12,194 bases of DNA from Firmicutes bacterium UBA5389. Lineage in GTDB: Bacteria; Bacillota; DTU025. The stretch's first letter is position 1. Each line of letters begins with the position of its first letter. The DNA is taken from NCBI GenBank assembly GCA_002409965.1, contig DHON01000037.1, forward strand, positions 1-12,194, given 5' to 3'. Shown in pieces: positions 5,940-12,194 of the stretch. The position numbers and the translations under genes are program-made. Below the pieces are notes generated by a model. That model ran no database searches. It saw only the letters and a list, made by a program, of their open reading frames with translations, and was not told the origin of the DNA.

Positions 5940-7539
5940 CCTGATTGCGGAACCCGAGGGCGAGAGGCTAGAGTTCAAGGAGGCGAAGAAGGATTTCGAT
6001 TTCGGGCGGCTGGCGAAGTACTGCTCAGCAATAGCCAACGAGGGAGGCGGCAAAATAGTCCTAGGAGTGTCGGACAAACGCCCCAGAACCGTAGTCGGGA
6101 CCCAAGCTTTCCCCGACTTTAGCCGCACCAAGCACGGACTTCTGCAGGAACTCGGAATGCGCATCAATGCTATTGAGTACACTCATAGCAATGGAAGGGT
6201 GGTCGTATTCGCCGTCCCACCGCGAATGACAGGGTGCCCGGTTCAGTACAGGGGCGCATACTGGATGAGGTCGGGGGAATCACTTGTGCCCATGACGCCT
6301 GACAGGCTTAGGGTTGTACTCAATGAAGCCGTCCTTGACTATTCGTCTACAGTCTATGATGGGGCATCATCATCGCATCTGGACCCTGCCGCTATCAATT
6401 CGTTACGGGAACTATGGATGCGAAAATCGGGGAATGAAAGGCTCGCGCACCTAACCGACGAACAGCTTCTGATGGATGCTGGGCTGTTGATAGATGGGCG
6501 ACCCTGCCATGCATCGCTTGTCTTGCTGGGAACGGCGGCTGCCGTACGCAGGTACCTACCCCAGTCCGAGCTGGTGTTTGAATATCGGTCGAGTGAATCA
6601 AGCATCGAATACCAGCAGAGGGAAGAGTTCCGTGAAGGTTTCTTGCTGTTTCAGGAAGACCTCCTGAACCTAGTTCAGGCAAGAAACGATATTCAGCACT
6701 TTCAGGTTGGACTTGCCGTATTTGACGTTCCTACCTACAGCATCAGGGCCGTAAGGGAAGTTGTGCTTAACGCGATAAGCCATCGTGAGTACCGTCTACC
6801 TGGATCCGTGTTTTTGAGGCTGTATCCCCGACGAATGGAGATTGCGAGCCCGGGCGGTTTTCCAGCTGGGGTGACGGCGGACAACATTCTCTGGAGGCAG
6901 GTACCTCGCAATAGGCTGATCTCGGAGACGCTATCCAGGTGTGGACTAGTGGAACGTTCGGGCCAGGGTGTGGACCTAGTATTTGAAGAACTGATTAAAC
7001 AGGGCAAACTGATTCCGGATTTTCGTGGGACTGATGAGCATCAGGTGAGTGTCACTTTGCACGGAGAGGTACAAAACCCGCAGTTCTTGTCTTTCCTAGG
7101 GGCTGTGGGTACTAGTCGACTTCAATCATTCTCGCCGGAAGACTTGTGGATTCTTCACTTGATTAGCCGGGAAGAGCGCATTCCCGCTGAACTGACTGGG
7201 CGTATCAAGCGATTGGCGGGCATGGGTATAGTGGAACGAGTTGGCGTCGGTCGCGGAACCAAGTACATACTCTCTAGAAGTCTCTACACCCATATGAACA
7301 AGAAGGGCGAGTACACCCGAAAGAGAGGATTGGATCGTGCGACAAACAAGGCGCTATTGCTGAAGCACATAATCGACAACGGCAGTACAGGTACAAGATT
7401 CAGTGAGCTAAGGCAGGTGCTCCCCTCACTGACACGTGGAAGCATTTCCTCCTTGCTGATTGAGTTGAGATCAGAAGGCAAGATACATTCGATGGGTGTA
7501 ACGAGAAATGCGAGGTGGTACCCCACTGAAGACGACTGA
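5920..7539 (+). CDS. AlbA_2 / HATPase_c_4 / winged-helix protein
   Basis: The product is 539 residues, a normal full length for this family. Residues about 8-130 form an AlbA_2 (Schlafen-type) domain: GERLEFKEAKKDF, then the conserved AIANEGGGKIVLGVSD. Residues about 265-370 match the HATPase_c_4 domain: IRAVREVVLNAISHREY, the strand RRMEIASPGGFP, and RSGQGVDLVFEEL. The C-terminal part (about 470-535) reads as a winged helix (TRFSELRQVLPSLTRGSISS, then IHSMGV..NARWYP). Members are usually annotated as ATP-binding transcriptional regulators; AlbA_2 domains bind nucleic acid and are frequent in defence islands. The ATG at 5920 follows GGGGGTGG by about 6 nt. It stands alone on the plus strand between the nucleotidyltransferase pair and a convergent small gene. 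The sequence shows no disruption. The target of regulation, or any defence activity, is unknown. Confidence 0.88.
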   Translation: MDTALDSLIAEPEGERLEFKEAKKDFDFGRLAKYCSAIANEGGGKIVLGVSDKRPRTVVGTQAFPDFSRTKHGLLQELGMRINAIEYTHSNGRVVVFAVPPRMTGCPVQYRGAYWMRSGESLVPMTPDRLRVVLNEAVLDYSSTVYDGASSSHLDPAAINSLRELWMRKSGNERLAHLTDEQLLMDAGLLIDGRPCHASLVLLGTAAAVRRYLPQSELVFEYRSSESSIEYQQREEFREGFLLFQEDLLNLVQARNDIQHFQVGLAVFDVPTYSIRAVREVVLNAISHREYRLPGSVFLRLYPRRMEIASPGGFPAGVTADNILWRQVPRNRLISETLSRCGLVERSGQGVDLVFEELIKQGKLIPDFRGTDEHQVSVTLHGEVQNPQFLSFLGAVGTSRLQSFSPEDLWILHLISREERIPAELTGRIKRLAGMGIVERVGVGRGTKYILSRSLYTHMNKKGEYTRKRGLDRATNKALLLKHIIDNGSTGTRFSELRQVLPSLTRGSISSLLIELRSEGKIHSMGVTRNARWYPTEDD

Positions 7540-7573
7540 TTGCATCAACTAAACCGAATGAACTAAGCAATCA

Positions 7574-7693
7574 TCATTCAATCGCACGGCTAAGTCCCTG
7601 CTAGCACTATGTTGAATTGAATCCTGACAGCCATGCATTCCGTCTGTTTCATTCAATGCGATGGGTCTTCGAGGTCGGAAGGTCATTCATTGC
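7574..7693. repeat. Three TCATTCA repeats and a bulged hairpin
   Basis: TCATTCA occurs at 7574, 7649 and 7683, each followed by AT-rich bases and then GC (TCATTCAATCGC, TCATTCAATGCG, TCATTCATTGC). The middle copy lies in a bulged inverted repeat, CCATGCATT (7631-7639) with AATGCGATGG (7655-7664). The cluster sits between the convergent AlbA_2 gene and the small minus-strand gene. It could be a weak transcription end signal or protein binding sites. There is no T-tract, and the repeats are short enough to arise by chance. Confidence 0.3.
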
Positions 7694-7979
7694 TCGAGCA
7701 TTCGATGGGAGTCAGGCAGTGAATAGCACACGAGATGGGCCATGAACCTACGATCTTGCGCAGAGCATGCCCAGGGTACTCGGCTTTGCCCACTTCGGTC
7801 AAACAAGGGGTCCCGACCGAGTCCGCGGCTCTGCCTACCAGGTTCTCTAGCGCAGCGAACCTGGCATCAACTTGCTGCTGTAGGTCTTCCAGCTTGCGGG
7901 CATGCTCGACAATGCCTCTGCCGAACCCAGCAATGTACTTGACGATGTCATCCAGACCGGCTTGGTCCATTTCCAACAT
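7683..7979 (-). CDS. Small coiled-coil hypothetical protein
   Basis: The frame gives 98 residues from the ATG at 7979 (GGATGGG about 7 nt upstream); an in-frame ATG at 7991 is also possible. The N-terminal two-thirds (LDDIVKYIAGFGRGIVEHAR, then KLEDLQQQVDARFAALENLV) is a good amphipathic helix pair with a heptad pattern and normal codon use, so the frame is probably real. The last 40 residues are Cys/Pro-rich and less convincing and could be out-of-frame sequence after an indel. I recognise no family. It converges on the AlbA_2 gene, with 143 nt between the two stop codons. Confidence 0.5.
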   Translation of the reverse strand: MLEMDQAGLDDIVKYIAGFGRGIVEHARKLEDLQQQVDARFAALENLVGRAADSVGTPCLTEVGKAEYPGHALRKIVGSWPISCAIHCLTPIECSSNE

Positions 7980-8117
7980 GTCATCACCCATCCAGCATTC
8001 TATAGATACCCATGTCGAGTGTGGATCAAGTGGATGATCCTGCAATTATTGGCTTTATCCTTCATGGGCTAAGAAGGAATGCACTACCTAGTACTAGGCC
8101 GTTGGGCAGCGAGCTGA

Positions 8118-8348
8118 TCAGAGACGTTTGAGAAGTCATGGTCTTCCTGCCGAGGCTCCCATGACGATACACTGAAGCTTGGCAGAATCGAAGCGCTTCG
8201 GCTCCTAGCCGATGTCTATGGTTGCTCTCCGGAAGAAAGCGTGGCTGTGCTTACCCGGCTCGCAGCTCATGAACTAGCATCTAGCTCAACATGTACGTGG
8301 ACGCGTATACGTGGACCGAGCGGACGACCCGAGGGAAGAGGCGATTGA
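8118..8348 (+). pseudogene. Possible gene fragment
   Basis: This open frame has no ATG or GTG at a plausible place; CTG 8172 is the only start-like codon near the best part. Its middle (about 8172-8279) reads as an amphipathic helical segment with ordinary codon use and no low-complexity sequence. After 8280 the translation turns into Ser/Thr/Arg/Gly-rich, non-protein-like sequence. The simplest reading is a relic of a small gene cut at both ends. I cannot name its family. Confidence 0.25.
8294..8316. repeat. Direct repeat TACGTGGAC, 14-nt period
   Basis: TACGTGGAC occurs at 8294-8302 and again at 8308-8316, separated by GCGTA. The two copies are identical over nine bases. Such paired sites can bind a dimeric regulator, but only two copies exist and no neighbouring gene clearly depends on them. 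Confidence 0.35.
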
Positions 8349-8420
8349 GGGCACCGGGCCCCAATTGAAAACGCAGTTCTCGAGTCAGGTGGGATTGGGA
8401 AGGACATGACAGACTGACGC

Positions 8421-8439
8421 CTAATACTAGTAGTGTTAG
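8421..8439. promoter_or_regulatory. Near-perfect palindrome, operator candidate
   Basis: CTAATACTAGTAGTGTTAG is a 19-bp palindrome: nine-base arms around a central G, with one mismatch (T5 opposite G15). It also contains TAATACT, which resembles a -10 box. It lies about 115 nt upstream of the ATG at 8555. A dimeric repressor site overlapping a promoter would fit, although no -35 element is seen at the right distance. Confidence 0.4.
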
Positions 8440-8554
8440 TCTCTCGTCCACCCGCTTTCCGCAGGCAAGCACATTCTGGCTCACTTCGTCCCCACTATGG
8501 GAGATCGCACGCCCCAGCTGGACGCCGTTGGACCAGCATATTGGAGGTGGTCGA

Positions 8555-9049
8555 ATGCCTATGGATTTGCTCGGGATCATGAGGCGCTGGAAGGTTCTTC
8601 AGGCCGGAAAGCTCACCCACAAAGCCAATCGCATAGTTGAATCGGCTAAGGAGATATGCGACGAGTCCAGCGAATGGCTGAGGGCAGCTGCAGATGCAGC
8701 TCAGATCGCTATTGATGAGTTTGCCGCCGGTGCTTTGACGATCAACCAAACCGTTATCACTCAGTGGTCAAGCAGAGTGACGGAACTACAGTCTTGCGCT
8801 GGCTTTTCCGAGGCCGACCGAGAGGCCCAGGTGGCGATGGTGCGCGCGATTGCGCAGTCATGCGCGGACAACGCAGATGCGGTCAGAGGCAAATCACCCA
8901 GGGCTCCGTCCGGCTTTTTGGGCCTGCTAGACGTGCTTGATCCTAGGCGCTGGGCGACGCCCCCGGTGGCGCCCCTCGTTCCACCTGATGAGCTCCCATT
9001 TGACGGTTACCGCTTGCAGAGGGCCCAATCCTGTCCCTGCTCACGGTAA
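8555..9049 (+). CDS. Unrecognised protein, 3' end cut by transposon
   Basis: ATG 8555 follows GGAGGTGG with ideal spacing, so translation is likely. The frame encodes 164 residues. Residues 1-115 are mostly amphipathic helix (KLTHKANRIVESAKEICDES; EFAAGALTINQTVITQWSSR). Then comes a Pro-rich linker (LDPRRWATPPVAPLVPPDEL) and an end, DGYRLQRAQSCPCSR. The final five codons and the stop (Cys-Pro-Cys-Ser-Arg-TAA) lie inside the terminal inverted repeat of the transposon that begins at 9032. The native gene therefore continued further and has lost its C-terminus; only 8555-9031 is original. I recognise no domain. The Pro-rich linker suggests that a second domain followed. Confidence 0.6.
   Translation: MPMDLLGIMRRWKVLQAGKLTHKANRIVESAKEICDESSEWLRAAADAAQIAIDEFAAGALTINQTVITQWSSRVTELQSCAGFSEADREAQVAMVRAIAQSCADNADAVRGKSPRAPSGFLGLLDVLDPRRWATPPVAPLVPPDELPFDGYRLQRAQSCPCSR
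9032..9046 (+). repeat. Left terminal inverted repeat
   Basis: TGTCCCTGCTCACGG. It pairs with the right copy at 12180-12194 with mismatches only at positions 5, 6 and 15. It overlaps the 3' end of the truncated gene that begins at 8555 and supplies its last sense codons; the TAA follows immediately at 9047-9049. Confidence 0.7.
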
Positions 9050-9217
9050 TTGACAGTATGTTAAGGCGTTCTGGTTGAATTGTACGGCCTCTTGGGAGGA
9101 GAACGGAGGGAGGCCTGTCGAAGAGAGAGGCATCACATGAAAGGAGAGAGATGAAGGGCACCGGATCGATGAGGTGCTAGCCTCTCCCCGGTAGCCGCTC
9201 CATCCCCCATTCGCGTC

Positions 9218-9817
9218 TTGATCGTACTTGATTGCTGCGCGGATTGCAAGTGTTACGGCGAAGATGTGATTGAGCTGCTGCGTCGCGGGGTGCAGGAAGG
9301 CCTGGTGAGGTGTCCCGAGTGCGGGGGGCCCATGACGTTGAGAGGGGGCTATGGTCGGAACCTCTGGGTTGCCGAGGGTCCCGACACAGCGCAGGTCCGT
9401 ATGGTGCGGGCTGAGTGCCCACGGTGTGCACGCTCGCATTCCTTGATCCCTTCGGCGCTGGCCCCACGGAGTCCCTACCCGCAATGGATCCGGGAGAAAG
9501 CGGTGCAAGAGCGCAAGAGAGGAAAACACGTAAGTGAAATATCGAAAGAGTTGGGTGTGCCCCGCACGACTCTGGGCAGGTGGATTCGGGCGTTCAAAGC
9601 CAAAGAGGCAAGAATCGCGGCGGCCATGCGGGCGATTCTGGTCGCCTGCCGCCAGAAGGCGGCCGAGGCGCGAGAAACGCTGGCTGAGCTGGTCGGGAGA
9701 GCGAGCCGGGCGTTGGGTTTCAAGGCCAAATGCAAGTTGGTGTCAAGTCGGACGAACGTCCTGTTGTGTTACGCGAAAAGCGAGGGCCATGTGCCCTGGA
9801 GCGTCCCATTGCTCTGA
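9218..9817 (+). CDS. Zinc-ribbon/HTH transposon protein (DUF6431-like)
   Basis: The frame gives 199 residues from the TTG at 9218; it is open back to 9173 but has no better start or ribosome site, so the N-terminus is uncertain. CPEC (32-35) and CPRC (67-70), the latter followed by ARSHSLIPS, form a probable zinc-binding pair typical of DUF6431 proteins. Residues about 103-126 (KHVSEISKELGVPRTTLGRW) are a clear helix-turn-helix. The C-terminal part is a Lys/Ala/Glu helical, basic region. DUF6431 genes commonly lie directly upstream of DDE transposases in Bacillota; the protein may bind the transposon ends. It precedes the transposase by 77 nt on the same strand. The exact role is unknown. Confidence 0.65.
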   Translation: MIVLDCCADCKCYGEDVIELLRRGVQEGLVRCPECGGPMTLRGGYGRNLWVAEGPDTAQVRMVRAECPRCARSHSLIPSALAPRSPYPQWIREKAVQERKRGKHVSEISKELGVPRTTLGRWIRAFKAKEARIAAAMRAILVACRQKAAEARETLAELVGRASRALGFKAKCKLVSSRTNVLLCYAKSEGHVPWSVPLL

Positions 9818-9894
9818 CCGCCACGAGATGGACCTCCCTGGCCGAGCCTCTCCGGGATATGCTTGATGAGACGATAGACCGGGGAGGGACGAAG

Positions 9895-11244
9895 ATGAAA
9901 AAGGAAGATGATCGAACAAAACAGGCTCTGGAAAGGTATACGGCTGTTGCCCCGGCCGCGAAGTCGGGCATGAGCCGGGAAGAAGCGTCGGAAGCATGGA
10001 CCGAGATCCGCGAGATGAGGGCTAGAAACATGTCGTCCAGCGTGCCGAACGTATCGATGCGCACTCTGAGGCGATGGGCGGCGGCCTACCGGGATGAGGG
10101 GCTTGAAGGGCTGTATAGGAAAGAGAGGTCCGATACCGGATACGCAAGGGCCCTAAGATCCAATGTGCTTCAGCGTGCGATAGAGCTCAAGGAGGAGTTG
10201 CCCGGGCGCAGCGTCAGGCAGATCATCGACATCATGACGGCCGAAGGAACCGTAGAGCCCGGCGAAGTTGCCAGATCCACTCTCGGCCGCCATCTGAAAG
10301 AAGCCGGGATGATGGATATCCCTAAGCGGACGCCGAAGGGAACCCGCAGGTTCGTCAAGGAGCGGCCCAACCAGTTGTGGCAAGGCGACATCAAGTACGG
10401 GCCGTACGTGCCGGATGCATCGGGCAAGCCCAGGCGCACCTATCTCTTCGCCTTCATCGACGACTGCTCGAGGCTGATCCCCCATGCAGAGTTCTACTTC
10501 GACCAAAAGGGCCACAGCCTGGAAAGCTGCGTGAGACAGGGGATTGTGAAACGCGGCGTACCCGAGGCGGTCTTCGTAGATAACGGGAAGGTGTTCGTGT
10601 CGCACGTATTCCGCGTAGCATGCGCCACGCTGGGCGTTCGGCACCTAACGGCTGCACCCTACAGCCCCCAAGGAAAGGGAAAAATTGAGAGATGGATAGG
10701 GTTCGCGGATTCCTCGTTCATCCAGGAGCTCAGGGTATCTCCCGCGTTTTCGCTTCAAGAGCTCAACGATCGGTTCTGGGTGTGGCTCGAGGAGTTTTAC
10801 CATAGAAGGCCTCATTCATCCCTAGGCGGAAAGTCGCCGCTTGAGGCGTGGCAGGCGGGCATCGGCGAGGTGCGCATCGAGACTCCCGAGGCGATAACCG
10901 AGGCCTTTCTGCATTCCGCAGAGCGCAAAGTCGACCACACCGGCTGCATTTCGTTCCGGGGCCAGCTGTACAGCGTAGGGGTCGAATACGCCGATAGAAA
11001 AGTGTTGCTCCGCTACGACCCTTCCGACCTTAGCCGAATTGACGCATTTCACAAAGGCGAACGCGTGGCGGAAGCGAAGCCGATAGAGGTTGCCGTCCAG
11101 AGCCGTAGTCGCGAGCCTGTGTGCACTCCAGAGACCGAGAAGGTCAGCTTCGACGAGTTGATGGCGAGGCAGCAACAGCGCAGGTTCAAACGCAGGCTGG
11201 GAGCGATATCCTTCTGCAACCTGGAGGGCGAACGCGATGTTTGA
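9895..11244 (+). CDS. DD35E transposase with Mu-type C-terminal domain
   Basis: The product is 449 residues from ATG 9895, which has GGGAGGG 6 nt upstream; an in-frame ATG at 9730 lies inside the previous gene and has no ribosome site. The N-terminus carries HTH units (about 52-75, MRTLRRWAAAYRDEGLEGLY; about 104-137, SVRQIIDIM then STLGRHLKEAG). The integrase core (about 155-340) has Asp165 in WQGDIKYG, Asp229 in VFVDNGK and Glu265 in PQGKGKIERW, exactly 35 residues between the last two: a DD35E triad. A YHRRPHSSLGGKSPLEAW block follows, then a small beta-barrel (about 345-395, GCISFRGQLYSVGVEYADRK) like the Mu-transposase C-terminal domain. It catalyses DNA strand transfer at the element ends. 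The downstream ATPase start overlaps its stop. All catalytic residues are present, so it appears intact. Confidence 0.9.
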   Translation: MKKEDDRTKQALERYTAVAPAAKSGMSREEASEAWTEIREMRARNMSSSVPNVSMRTLRRWAAAYRDEGLEGLYRKERSDTGYARALRSNVLQRAIELKEELPGRSVRQIIDIMTAEGTVEPGEVARSTLGRHLKEAGMMDIPKRTPKGTRRFVKERPNQLWQGDIKYGPYVPDASGKPRRTYLFAFIDDCSRLIPHAEFYFDQKGHSLESCVRQGIVKRGVPEAVFVDNGKVFVSHVFRVACATLGVRHLTAAPYSPQGKGKIERWIGFADSSFIQELRVSPAFSLQELNDRFWVWLEEFYHRRPHSSLGGKSPLEAWQAGIGEVRIETPEAITEAFLHSAERKVDHTGCISFRGQLYSVGVEYADRKVLLRYDPSDLSRIDAFHKGERVAEAKPIEVAVQSRSREPVCTPETEKVSFDELMARQQQRRFKRRLGAISFCNLEGERDV

Positions 11245-12037
11245 GCAGTACTTCGGTTTCTCGCGTTCTCCGTTCAGTCGCGATCTTAGGCCCCGGGATC
11301 TGCTCGATCTTCCCGGGGCGAAGGAGATGCGCTCAAGGCTTAACTACGTGGCGTCCAGGAGGCTATTCGGAGTGTTCACGGGCAGCGTGGGGGCGGGCAA
11401 GACCACCATCGCCCGATGGTTCGTCGAGGAGCTTCCGCAAGCCAAGTACAAGCCGCTCTATCTGCACGATTCGGAGCTCACCCCGAGGAACCTCTACTGG
11501 GAGTGTCTTCACCAACTTGGGGTCAAACCGAGGTTCTACCGCGGGGACGCAAAACGGCAGTTGAACGCGCTCCTGATCGACATGGCGGAAGGCCAGGGCA
11601 AGATTCCGGTGGTGATCATCGACGAGGCGCACCTGTTGAGCCATCAGATGCTTGAAGAGATCCGCTTCCTGACCAACTTCAGGATGGACAGCTACTCCCC
11701 CATGAGCCTCGTATTGATCGGGCAAACCGAACTCTTGTCCGCTCTCTCCAGGCCGTCGCTTCTGGCCATAGCGCAGAGGGTTAATGTTCGGTACCATCTG
11801 CCCTACTTCGAGCCGGACGAAACGGCCCAATACATATCGCATCACCTAAGGGTAGCCGGGGTGAGCGCCGCCTTGTTCACCGAGGAGGCCGTGAAAGCGA
11901 TTCACGAGGCCACGCAAGGCGCCGCAAGGGCGATAGGATCTCTCTGCAGTTGTTGCCTGCTCCACGCCATGAGCACAGGCGCCAAACTGGTGGATGACCA
12001 CGCCGTCAAGGTAGTCCTGGAGAACGAGTACAGATGA
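11237..12037 (+). CDS. ExeA/TniB-like AAA+ ATPase, transposition helper
   Basis: The product is 266 residues, matching ExeA-family helpers, which begin with a FGF..PF segment (here YFGFSRSPFSRDLRP). Walker A is GSVGAGKTT (49-57), Walker B is VVIIDEAH with Asp129-Glu130, sensor 1 lies in LVLIGQTEL (about 158-166) and a candidate arginine finger in IAQRVNVRYHLPY (Arg181). The C-terminal helical part (ATQGAARAIGSLCSCCLLHA) is typical of the AAA+ lid. By analogy with IS21 IstB, TniB and MuB it would oligomerise on target DNA and recruit the transposase. ATG 11237 overlaps the transposase stop by 8 nt and has GGAGGG 8 nt upstream, so the two are translationally coupled. All key residues are present. 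Confidence 0.9.
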   Translation: MFEQYFGFSRSPFSRDLRPRDLLDLPGAKEMRSRLNYVASRRLFGVFTGSVGAGKTTIARWFVEELPQAKYKPLYLHDSELTPRNLYWECLHQLGVKPRFYRGDAKRQLNALLIDMAEGQGKIPVVIIDEAHLLSHQMLEEIRFLTNFRMDSYSPMSLVLIGQTELLSALSRPSLLAIAQRVNVRYHLPYFEPDETAQYISHHLRVAGVSAALFTEEAVKAIHEATQGAARAIGSLCSCCLLHAMSTGAKLVDDHAVKVVLENEYR

Positions 12038-12043
12038 CAAACC

Positions 12044-12078
12044 GGCCGCATCGTTGCGTCTCGCGCTTCGCTGCGGCC
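12044..12078. repeat. Inverted repeat after the ATPase gene
   Basis: GGCCGCA (12044-12050) pairs with TGCGGCC (12072-12078) around a 21-nt, GC-rich loop that can pair further (GCG with CGC). It lies 7 nt after the ATPase stop. There is no T-tract, so it is not a classical intrinsic terminator; it may still stall polymerase or stabilise the transcript end. Confidence 0.45.
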
Positions 12079-12179
12079 ACATTCGTACTCATTCCCAAAG
12101 CCTGCAGCCGATTCATTTCTGCTCACTGTCCATGGCCTGAACTCGATGACACTCAATCTGAGAATCATGAGGACAGAGA

Positions 12180-12194
12180 GCGTGAGCAATGACA
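12180..12194 (-). repeat. Right terminal inverted repeat
   Basis: Read on the minus strand from the last base: TGTCATTGCTCACGC, matching the left tip at 9032. The window ends exactly at this tip, so whether the repeat extends further and what the target duplication was cannot be seen. Further inside, at about 12147-12152 on the minus strand, TGTCAT recurs and may be an additional transposase site. Confidence 0.65.

Larger units (their letters stand above)
8046..8554. other. Gene-poor region with small repeats
   Basis: About 500 nt without a convincing gene between the minus-strand small gene and the gene at 8555. A plus-strand frame open from 8118 to a TGA at 8346-8348 contains a protein-like segment (LGRIEALRLLADVYGCSPEE, then SVAVLTRLAAHELA; 8178-8279). 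It has no standard start codon with a ribosome site and looks like a gene fragment. A 9-bp direct repeat and a 19-bp palindrome also occur (listed separately). Confidence 0.4.
9032..12194 (+). mobile_element. DDE transposon with Zn-ribbon and AAA+ helper
   Basis: The left tip TGTCCCTGCTCACGG (9032-9046) matches the reverse complement of the last bases of the window (TGTCATTGCTCACGC, from 12194 inward) at 12 of the first 14 positions, and both ends begin with TG as in Mu/Tn7/IS21-like elements. Inside are three plus-strand genes: a zinc-ribbon/HTH protein, a DD35E transposase and an ExeA/TniB-like ATPase. The apparent length is 3163 bp. A GACAGT motif recurs near both ends (left 9052-9057; right on the minus strand, about 60 nt inside the tip), possibly transposase-binding sites. 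The target duplication cannot be seen because the window stops at the right tip. The exact tip could extend by a few bases. Confidence 0.75.

Noticed and set aside
8281..8580. Minus-strand 99-residue frame in the gene-poor region
   Set aside because: No ribosome site, composition unlike a protein, and it overlaps the well-supported start at 8555.
9041..9529. Minus-strand 162-residue frame across the left transposon end
   Set aside because: It crosses the transposon boundary and lies opposite the zinc-ribbon gene; Pro/His/Ser-rich shadow translation.
9730..9894. Longer transposase N-terminus from ATG 9730
   Set aside because: The extra 55 residues overlap the zinc-ribbon gene, have no ribosome site, and do not resemble a transposase start; ATG 9895 has a strong Shine-Dalgarno.
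1..12194. CRISPR array, tRNA, rRNA or reverse transcriptase/retron elements
   Set aside because: No regularly spaced repeats, no cloverleaf or rRNA-like sequence, and no YxDD-type motif was seen in any translated frame.

Overview
The window looks like an accessory 'defence island' of a moderately GC-rich bacterium (roughly mid-50s % GC by eye). Strong purine-rich Shine-Dalgarno sequences (AGGAGG/GGAGGT types), some GTG and TTG starts, and a zinc-ribbon/DDE/ATPase transposon of a kind I associate with Bacillota suggest a clostridial-grade Gram-positive organism. There is no rRNA or housekeeping gene, so the taxonomy is only an inference.

Layout. 1-493: degraded DNA with a short relic resembling the N-terminus of an IS256-type transposase (minus strand) and a 52-nt imperfect hairpin. 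494-2110 (minus): a long coiled-coil protein ending in an Mrr-type restriction endonuclease domain. 2562-4318 (plus): a translationally coupled pair, an ABC-type AAA ATPase (RecF/OLD-like) and a DUF4276 protein with TOPRIM-like features. The DUF4276 reading frame appears to have suffered a frameshift near its 3' end; the missing family-like C-terminus is readable in the next frame up to 4367. 4652-5619: a nucleotidyltransferase-fold protein and an overlapping small acidic ORF. 5920-7539: an AlbA_2 (Schlafen-type) / HATPase_c_4 / winged-helix protein, preceded by a tiny Trp-rich ORF that overlaps its start. 7683-7979 (minus): a small coiled-coil protein. 8046-8554: a gene-poor stretch with a near-perfect palindrome and a short direct repeat. 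8555-9049: an unrecognised helical protein whose 3' end is cut by a transposon.

9032-12194: a transposon with matching terminal inverted repeats (TGTCnnTGCTCACG) at 9032 and, in reverse complement, at the last base of the window. It carries a zinc-ribbon/HTH protein (DUF6431-like), a DD35E transposase with Mu-type C-terminal domain, and an ExeA/TniB-like AAA+ ATPase overlapping the transposase stop.

How it fits together: the Mrr nuclease and the ATPase/DUF4276 pair are divergent across a 451-nt gap and could share regulation. ATPase plus TOPRIM-like partner is the general architecture of nucleic-acid-sensing anti-phage systems such as PARIS and the OLD nucleases. The nucleotidyltransferase and AlbA_2 genes are typical defence-island company. 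The mobile-element relics on both sides, the frameshifted DUF4276 gene and the transposon-truncated gene indicate an island under active turnover. Functions in defence are inferred from family membership and context, not shown by the sequence.
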